The notes beneath the pieces were generated by a model. The model saw only the letters and a program-made list of their open reading frames with translations. It ran no database searches and was not told the DNA's origin. Below are positions 56,466 to 64,000 of a DNA stretch of 64,000 bases, in pieces (position 1 is the stretch's first letter; each line of letters starts with the position of its first letter). The position numbers and the translations under genes were made by a program. The DNA is from Artemia franciscana (taxonomy: Eukaryota > Arthropoda > Branchiopoda > Anostraca > Artemiidae). The stretch spans positions 4,245,720 to 4,309,719 of the forward strand of contig NC_088868.1 of NCBI RefSeq assembly GCF_032884065.1, given 5' to 3'.

Positions 56466-57344
56466 CAGTTACTTCTATGAAATAACCGAGTGTTACCATC
56501 TCAAGCGACTTAAAATGGGATTATCATACTAACCATATTTTAAAACTCGTAAATACCACGCTTTCTCTTCTTAACAAATTAAAAATTGTCCTAAATCCTA
56601 TTAGTTGAGAGTTTACCTTTCATTTTTATGCCCAATCCTTGACTATACCTGTCTGGCTTGGCATCCGGATATTTCCAATTGATTGTCTGATAGGATGGAG
56701 GCAGTCCTCAGAAAGTGCTCAAGAATTATTTTCAATGAAGGTAAAGTCCTTTATATCTCTTTTTGTCGGAAAGCCAATCAAGTCATCCTAAACGAAAGGA
56801 GAACAAAATTTTCTTTGCATTTTGCCAACAACGTCTTCCATAACCTCCCGAAAAATTCCCTTTTCCCTTGTCAATTTTTTTCTCTTCGACCTTGCCTCCC
56901 TCTGTCTGTTTCAACAAAAATCCTCCTTTTGACCCTCAATGAAATTGTCCGCTCAAAGATATAGAAGAACTTTTATACCGAGTATAAGAAATAATATTAA
57001 ATAAATGAGTCCCCCCTTTTTACCTTAAATTATTTATTCCCATTTGTAGCTTCTGTTTAGTTTTTTTTTACTAAATTATGTTTTGTAGCTTTTAGTCGCA
57101 AGATTAAATTGTCCTTGTGTTTTCGTTTTTTTTGTTTTTTTTTTATAGTTAGTTTATCGTTTTTTAATTCTGCGAGTTTTCACATTTTATAACCTTTTTG
57201 AAATTTTGATATATTTTTTTCTGACTTACATTTGCTTCTTTTTTTTATATATATGTGCTTTTTGACTATAAGATGTGAATTTGGCCCACCTGGGCTTGTA
57301 ATAATAATTTAAAAGAAATAGAATCTTATTTTATTTCTTGCGTT
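56466..57344 (+). pseudogene. CR1-like reverse transcriptase 3' remnant (block F copy)
   Basis: Same remnant as 32946-33800, with SDRMEAVLRKCSRIIF at about 56683 and FANNVFHNLPKNSLF. It is slightly better preserved at the DRMEAV join, where E has lost a base. It has a T-rich 3' UTR ending CTGGGCTTGTAATAATAA. Confidence 0.7.
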
Positions 57345-58445
57345 ATAGGTAAATCCTTTGCATTCACATAGTTTCATTCCGTTTAGGACTAGAGAATGCT
57401 TTCCCCTAAATGCTCCCCGTGAGCTTTTCCTTAATTCCGTTCTAGTTTTTTCGTGGGCTATTTCCATGCGTTTTAGTTGTTTTTTTTTTACTAAAGTGTG
57501 TTTTGTAGGTTTTAGTCACAAGATCAAATTGTCCTTGTTTTTTTTATTATTCAGTTTATCTGTTTTTAATTCTGAGAGTTTTTGTATTTATAATTTTTTT
57601 TGTATGTATGTGTGCCTTTTGATTGTAAGCTGTGAATGTGATCCGTCTGGGCTTGTACTAGTAATTTTTCAGAAATAGTATCTTATTTCTTACGTTATAG
57701 GTAAATCCCGTGCATTCACATAGTTTTTTTTCTGTTTAGGACGAGGGAATGCTATCCCTTAAACATTCCCTTTTCCTTCCTTAAAGGAAACCTTCCTTAA
57801 GGTTTTTCCTTAGTACCATTGTATTATATGTTACATACGTAATATAAAAACAATGGGCATTTTGCATAGTCTACAGCTCTGTCCCTGAGGCTTTAAAGGA
57901 TCTTGACGACCGTGGAGGTATAGCTACAGGCTCTTTCGATTATTTTGAACAAAATGGATTTGATTATTTTTAGGAGTTGCGGAAGGGTATTTTTTAGAGT
58001 CGTGTTGGGGTGGGTTCCTCTCTAGTTACTTTGACAGTTTAAACAAAATTCCATCTAGGATTTTGACACAATCACCTCTGGGAAGTGGCCTGAGGAAAAA
58101 TTGTACCATTACATTGAAGTCATACCACCCTTTACCTAGGCAGTGCTACTATTCTACCAATTATAGTGTTAGGAGAGGTAGCCTTCTCTTCGAAAGAAAT
58201 AACTCTAAAAGAAATTTGATCTTAGATTTAGAAACATAAAATTGAGGTTGTCCCTCCCTCCCTCCCCCCTTCCTTGCTGATTTAAGAACTTGAAAATTCC
58301 CCATGTAAGCCCATGACACCATTGATATTTTATGTGCTAGAAATTTCCCACAGCTAGTAGTTATTTATAGAGCCGATTCCTTATCAAATATTTAGGCAGG
58401 CGAATCCAAAAGCATTAGATAGATTAACAATAATAATACCATACA
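57345..58445. repeat. Segment present in block F but not in E, with a second LINE 3' UTR
   Basis: In E the phrases TTTCTTGCGTTA and CAATGCTTATAAAA are joined directly at 33822; here about 1.1 kb lies between them. It repeats the preceding 3' UTR (57060-57400 resembles 57485-57790, with AGGTAAATCC..GCATTCACATAG after each). The remainder, 57800-58440, shows no recognisable feature. The open frame at 57358-57678 translates T-rich UTR and is rejected as a gene. Confidence 0.65.
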
Positions 58446-60209
58446 ATGCTTATAAAAATAATACAATAAAAGCCAAAATGATTTGAATTCGCTTTGTGTA
58501 TTTCCCTAATAATTTGAGCTCAATATTTATGAGGGGATATAGTTAACTGATGTATTTTATTCTTTTTAAGTGTTTTAGCATCTTTAGACAATAAATAAAA
58601 AAAAAATATTAGCTTTACATCTTTTCTTTGGAAAAAAAGAAAGCCAAGTGCTGCTGAGTCTTGTACCAATCACTCTTTTAGAAAGCAGAAGGGAACATGT
58701 TTCGAATTATTTTGTTAATTGTGTTACCAGAGCAACAGTTTGATTTGGATCTTTTTTTTCTTATATCACAAAATTTAGGAGAAAGTGGGAAAGGCCTGAA
58801 ATGTATTAGTTTCTAAGTAAAGTTGGAACCAAGGTTTGCTTGATGAATTAAAAAGCTGTATAGCTCTATCATAGGGTGAAAAATAGTTTTGGCTAATGCT
58901 TGACGTCAGAAGGACTGGCTAAAGTTATTTTGTCAAGTTGTATCTTTTTGAAGCTGAAATGATTTTTAAATAAGTACTGTGTATTTTTAAGATACGTGAC
59001 CATTCCAAGACCACATCAAAATATGTTCTTAGAATAATAATACTTCTTTTAAAAATATCTGAACTATTAATAAAAAAATGGAGTCTGAAAAAAAGAGTAT
59101 TTTTCTCACTGGTTAACTGATTTACCACTTTGCGAGCAATTTTTTTTATGGATTTCGGCTGAGTCTTCTGTTTCATTTTCTCCCTTCATGGCTAAGGCAC
59201 AGGAATCGTATCAAAAGTACTTCGTATACAGTGAAAGTTGAAGCCAGGCTACAAAGTTGGAGCTTTCCTTTTGTCCCTTTTCTACAGTTAAAAAGGAATT
59301 TTCCCTTTGCAAGATAACCAAACTTTTAATTTTAGATTCATTTTGTACCAAAAATACTGTATTTTATAGTGCTAAGAGCATTTTGGCCTTTTGAAGAAAT
59401 ATCGGTGAAGTTTTATATTAATAAATCGTAGTAAACTGTGTCTGAAGTTTAACTCCTTTGTATTTGGCTAATTTTTGCTCCTTTAAGATTAAGTTAATAC
59501 TTTGATTTCTTTTATTGTATGCTTTCTTGGAAAAAAATTTTTAAAGTAATTTTTATTTCTTTTAAATTGACATGCTGTCGCTATTACGCTTAATATTCAT
59601 ATCTGGAAAGTCAAAACTGAAGAAATAATAGCCGAAAACTTTTATCTGAATGGTATTCAATTAAATGATCTAATGGGAAAATATCTATTCAGTTAAACTT
59701 TGATCCTCCTGATTTATATATTTTTTCTTCGCTGATCTAGTGTTCGAGAACATTGTACCAAACAGTTTTAAAGAATGGTATTAGTGGTCTAATGGTGATA
59801 AAATATGTTAGCACACTCTGACTATAGCTATCATATAATTGTAGAAGGACTAGCCACGTTGATCAGATGGTAAATAGACAAATAAGGTTGACATGGATTG
59901 TTGAAAAGCTATTTGAGAAATATAAAGCAGTTGAAAAAGTCTAAGTGACATTCAGCTAATGAAGATGTATTTTGATAACATGCAGGAAAATTGTAAGGCT
60001 AGAACGGGGGTGTTGGCTAAATAAGCAATTTTTTTTATCGTCTTAGATAGACGTTAAATCCAGAAAATATACTGTCATATATCAGAGTAAACATATTTCT
60101 ATCTTACACTCTTTGCGCTTAGAAGGAAAACAGTAAAACGGGATCTAATTTACTTAGAGGCAAGACTTAATACAGAGGACCAACGTAATGTCGAATGAAT
60201 ACCATTGGA
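58446..60209. repeat. Block F sequence without recognised genes
   Basis: Collinear with 33823-35480 of block E apart from small indels and about 75 extra bases near 58855-58945. No gene, RNA or clear element is seen in either copy. Confidence 0.6.
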
Positions 60210-61381
60210 TAAGATAAGATATTTATTTCAAAAAAATCACTATCACAAGCCCTCAGGGGGCCGAATTCGGACTTCGGAGTCGACTAATAAAACAAACAAA
60301 GCAAAAAACACCAATAATAATGAATGATCAAATTATGTATAAAAATACAAGTCAGAAAAAAGTCAAAAAATATAAGTCAGAAAAAAAGGGAAGGGGACAA
60401 AAAAAAGTCAAGAAATAAACATATATATCTACAAATTAAAAGGGACACTAAAAAAAGTCCAAAAACTCACAAAAAAAGAACGAAGCATAAAACACACGAA
60501 AAACACATATGACTTAAAAGGGAAACTAAACCAAAACAGCGAGGGGCAAGCAAATTAGTGTGTAACGACCTAAAGCACCTCACATGAAAAAAAGAGGGGG
60601 GGGGAAACAAGTTGGCTATTTTATTTATTTTTTCTGTGATGAAGGGGACAAAGGTTTTTTCATATCTGGAAGTAACGCAGCGAAGGGGAGACAAAACTGG
60701 GATAGGCTCAGAAACAGCTCGAGGCTGTCGTAATCTGGATGGTGAGTGACGTTTGGGGAAAATACTTGCCGTCCGAGGGTTCGTTATTGCATTTTTGAAA
60801 AACGGAGGCACAACGACGACCTCCTTCGCTCAAGGGTTTCCAAACTATCTTTTTTTAGGAGCAGAGAGTAAGGCACCTGGCCTTCTTTGAAAGATACTAG
60901 CAAGGCTCTTTTTTGGATTGACTCAATTTTGTCAGATTCTTTACGAGAGATGCCAGGGTGCCAAACTGGACAAGCATATTCAAGATGCGGGCGGACAAAA
61001 GACGTGTACAACCTTAAGGAGTGAGAATGGGGGACGCTATATATACTTAGGAGCTTAAGGAGGGTGATAGACGCATTAGCTTTATGGATGATATCTTTAA
61101 CGTGGATATCCCACTTTAAATTTGAAGAAATTGTGACTCCAAGTAATTTAACCGAGGATGCATAAATTTCAGGAGGGAAAGGATTAAGAAAACAGGGCGA
61201 GGATTTGAGGAAACAAATCGGCATTATCATGGATTTAGAGGGGTTTACAGTCATATCTAGGTCCAAAGCGTCACTTCCAATTTCATTGAGAATACTCATA
61301 GGGTCGCTTATTAAATTTCTGAAGCAACTTTCAACAATCGTTAGGTCATCAACAAATTTCCAACGGTCAGGAACTTCCTTC
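60210..61381 (-). mobile_element. 5'-truncated CR1-like retrotransposon in block F
   Basis: Absent from block E at 35480. GGATAAG flanks it on both sides (60204-60210 and 61382-61388), fitting a target-site duplication. On the minus strand it ends with AAATATCTTATCTTAT, a short repeat tail of the CR1 type. Only the 3' third of the reverse transcriptase and a 3' UTR remain. Confidence 0.85.
60784..61299 (-). CDS. CR1-like reverse transcriptase C-terminal part (truncated)
   Basis: 171 codons without interruption. It starts in the palm/thumb border (ALDLDMTVNPSKSMIM, where the Asn-Pro-x-Lys corresponds to the NxxK of motif D). KLLGVTISSNLKWDIHV, SFVRPHLEYACPVWHPG and DKIESIQKRAL follow, the standard sequence of thumb motifs in CR1/L3-type proteins. 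It ends at RRSSLCLRFSKMQ; the frame beyond is shifted. Upstream, 61300-61381 continues in frame with PERWKFVDDLTIVES, which is the FVDD active-site box, before the truncation. Confidence 0.8.
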   Translation of the reverse strand: MSILNEIGSDALDLDMTVNPSKSMIMPICFLKSSPCFLNPFPPEIYASSVKLLGVTISSNLKWDIHVKDIIHKANASITLLKLLSIYSVPHSHSLRLYTSFVRPHLEYACPVWHPGISRKESDKIESIQKRALLVSFKEGQVPYSLLLKKDSLETLERRRSSLCLRFSKMQ

Positions 61382-61754
61382 GGATAAGGGAATAGTGTAA
61401 TAACTTTATAATAAATTATTTTGAGACCGGTGTGGTTGAAGTTTTTATATTTCCAAAATTTTTGGAGATGAGGAAAAGGATCAATTTTTTTTCGGGCTAT
61501 TAGAACAAATCAATGGTTTTGAGGGCGAAGATTTTACATTTTTTTTTCTTGAATTTAATTCTGCCCTAGGTTGGAGGGAGGATAGATTATCTATCAACAA
61601 GTGAACAGCCTCTCTAACAACTACAGCCTCGTCTATAACTCCTTCTTCTTCTTTTATAAATTTTTAGGTGTAATCTTGGACCATATATAATTCAATGGCT
61701 TTGGAGCCTACCTCTGAAGTTGAAATAATCTGAATCATCAATGGTTAGAGGGCT
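61382..61754. other. Block F sequence, no recognised gene
   Basis: Collinear with 35480-35839. Nothing coding seen. Confidence 0.5.
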
Positions 61755-62250
61755 TACACCAAACCGTATTTCTTCTAAGGTTGTCAAGTTAGGAAACGTA
61801 TCACAGTTCATATTATTAACTGAACAATATAGTAAGCATACCAATCGATGCCCTTTTTTTTACCCTTTACGAATATAATAATTGCTTCTATAGCAAATTC
61901 AAATTTAAGCAATTTGTTGACCTCTTGAAAAATGACGAATTTTCAATCAAAGTATGAGTTATCGGTAGTTTTCTATAAAATGATATTACGCATTTTCAGC
62001 GCCGTTTTCTTCGTCGTTTTCGGCAAAATAATGCGACATTTTCTCAATAACAAAATTATTCATAATAAGGTTGATTAGGTTCGGTCAAAAAGTGCTTAAA
62101 TTTGTGTTAGAAGCAATTATTATATCGGAAAAATAGCATAAAAAAAGACATCGAGTGGTGTTTTCACCGTATTGGTAAGTTTATAATGCTGTGATACGTT
62201 TACTGTCAAGTTTTCAAACTGTATTTCTGCTGGGGTTGTCAGATAGTCAA
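61755..62250. mobile_element. Foldback element (block F copy)
   Basis: Direct paralogue of 35840-36340 with the same inverted arms. A longer T run breaks the open frame seen in E. Confidence 0.5.
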
Positions 62251-62259
62251 AATTAAAAC

Positions 62260-63330
62260 GCACTATCAAACAGTTCGTGGTAACGAACTGTAGTAAACGA
62301 AACTCTAAAAAAATGAATTTTGATACTAAAAGATACATTAAAAGAATCGGATTTTAAGCTGATTTTAAGGTTATTGGGAAGTGTAGAGGCGTTTTCAGGG
62401 GGATTTTTTTGGTTTGGGATGGTTGAGGGGAGGGGGCTATGTGGGAGGATCTTTCCTTGGAAGAATTTGTCATGGGGGAAGATAAATTCAATGAAAAGGG
62501 CGCAGAATTTTCTAGTATTATTATAAAAAAAACAATGAAAAAAAATTATCAATTGAAAGTAAGGAGTAACATTAAAACTTCAGACGAAAAGACATTATTA
62601 CGCATATGAGGGGTTCTTCTCCTAAATACCTCGCTCTTTATGCTAAAGTATCTTTAGTAATCTCAACAAGTAATTTCAGTAATTTCAACACGGTCTTTCT
62701 GATTCAGGGGTAATTCTGAAAGAATTGGGACAAAACTTAAGCTTTAGTGTAAAGACCCATGTATTACCGAGGGGGAAAACCCCCTCATATACATAATAAA
62801 AATATAAGAATATAGAAGTTTGTTACGTAAGTTAATTCTTAAGTTACTTACATTTTTTACTAATAAAAACGTTCGCTAAAAATTAAAAGTTCTAGTTGCC
62901 TTTTTAAGTAACCGAAAAATTGGAGGGCAACTATTCCTCCTTCCCTATCGCTTATTTCTCAAAATCGTCGCATCAAAACTAAGAGAAACCCATTTAGCCG
63001 AAAAAAGAATTAATATGCAAATTTCATTTTAATAATTTATGTGCGGAGAGCCAATTGATTCAAAAATGTTCAGAAATTAAATAAAAAAACTTGTTTTTTC
63101 AACAGAAAGTAAGGAGCGACATTAAAACTTAAAACGAACAGAAATTACTCCGTGTATGAAAGAGGCTGTTCCCTTCTCAACGCCCCGCTCTTTACACTAA
63201 AGTTTTTTATTGTTTAATATAGTAGAATTGCGAGAAACAGCCAAAATTTAGCGTATAAAGTGGGTCGTTGAGGAAGGAACAACCCCTTTCAGAAACGGAG
63301 TTATTTCTATTCGTTAAAAAACACTTTCAC
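62260..63330. repeat. Dispersed repeat copy (block F), internally deleted
   Basis: Begins with the perfect hairpin ACAGTTCG/CGAACTGT (62271-62292). About 80 bases in, at CTGATTTTAAGG (about 62368), it jumps to the part corresponding to 37003 of block E. No gene. Confidence 0.7.
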
Positions 63331-64000
63331 TTTCAGTTTCCAATTCCAGAATTTGTATGAGGATATACAGACTGCATACAGTCCTGCCCTTCTGTTTGGT
63401 TTGTGGGAAGTGCAAGTTCTTGAGCTGCCTGTCCTAAGCAGATTAAGGCCAAGAGGCCGGCTGGTACCAATACGGCTCTTCCTACTCACTCTCTCTCTCT
63501 CTCTCTTCTGCACAGTAGATCTTCATTAATAAATTAGCTCGTATTCCATTGTCTTTTTTATAATTTGGATCATCACCCTATACATCGGCCTTTCAGTATT
63601 AGGAGGTAGTTGTAAGCTGATGATGGAATCAAACATTTCTTCAATCTTTAGCTTTCTACAAATTATCTTAATCTTATTAGTTTCGGGTGCAAGTATATGG
63701 CAATAAAAAAATATGTTTTGGGGAGTTAAACTTTCAACTTCAAAGTTTAAGCTTCAGTCTTGCTTTTAGTTAAAAAAAACTTTTTTTTTTATTTAACAAT
63801 ATTTTTGGAAGCACATTATTCGTAAATGTTTTCAATATTTATCACGCGGATATCTTTTTGAATCTTTTTGAATACCACATCACACAGGAAAGGACTTGAG
63901 GAAAACGGCTCAGCGTGGTATATTATTTTTGAATTGAGGGTTTGATATTTTTGGTAATTTTTTGGGTATAGTGGTATGTTTTACCTGGGATGCAGGTAAA
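63331..64000. other. End of block F and unmatched tail
   Basis: Collinear with 37961-38590 to about 63890, including a TC microsatellite at about 63490-63511. The last 110 bases have no match in the window and no visible feature. Confidence 0.55.

Noticed and set aside
57358-57678. 106-codon Phe/Ser-rich frame
   Set aside because: Translation of a T-rich LINE 3' UTR.
1-64000. CRISPR arrays, tRNA or rRNA genes
   Set aside because: The tandem repeats here have no short-repeat/unique-spacer pattern, and I saw no cloverleaf A/B-box sequence or rRNA core on reading; a tRNAscan-SE and Rfam run would settle it.

Overview
This window is eukaryotic nuclear DNA: AT-rich, intron-like and dominated by transposable elements, with no operons, rRNA, tRNA or CRISPR that I could find. 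Retroelements of several arthropod-type clades (CR1/Jockey-like, I-like with RNase H, Penelope-like) and the style of the dispersed repeats suggest an arthropod. The recurring non-coding repeat looks to me like brine shrimp (Artemia) DNA, but that is recollection and is not proven here. A run of exactly 100 N at 22651-22750 marks an assembly gap of unknown size.

Layout. A large segmental duplication organises the window. Block A (1-6780) carries a nine-finger C2H2 zinc-finger gene on the minus strand. Its reverse complement recurs twice: as C (22751-25200, only the outer 2.45 kb, ending at the N gap, almost identical to A) and as D (about 38957-48962, more diverged, with a broken zinc-finger gene). 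C runs into block E (25200-38590) and D runs into block F (53788-63890). E and F are direct copies of each other, so C+E and D+F are tandem units and A is an inverted one. Block B (14226-17353) is a further partial copy of the A core with another zinc-finger gene.

Between A and B (6780-14225) lies a 1-kb segment in two direct copies. Each holds a 165-nt candidate exon on the minus strand with intact splice sites. The second copy carries a 2.2-kb Helitron-like element with internal tandem repeats, whose limits follow from the empty site in the first copy. A second such element (17354-20695) follows block B and abuts a rearranged Penelope-like element (20696-22650) with a GIY-YIG endonuclease and a recognisable hammerhead ribozyme.

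Comparing blocks shows four clean retrotransposon insertions: a nearly full-length CR1/Jockey-like element in E (26519-31571), an I-like LINE between D and F (48971-53787), a truncated CR1-like copy in F (60210-61381), and a truncated LINE inside the zinc-finger array of D (42632-44424). All retroelement frames are damaged to some extent. The only frames that look intact as host genes are the zinc-finger copies in A and B.
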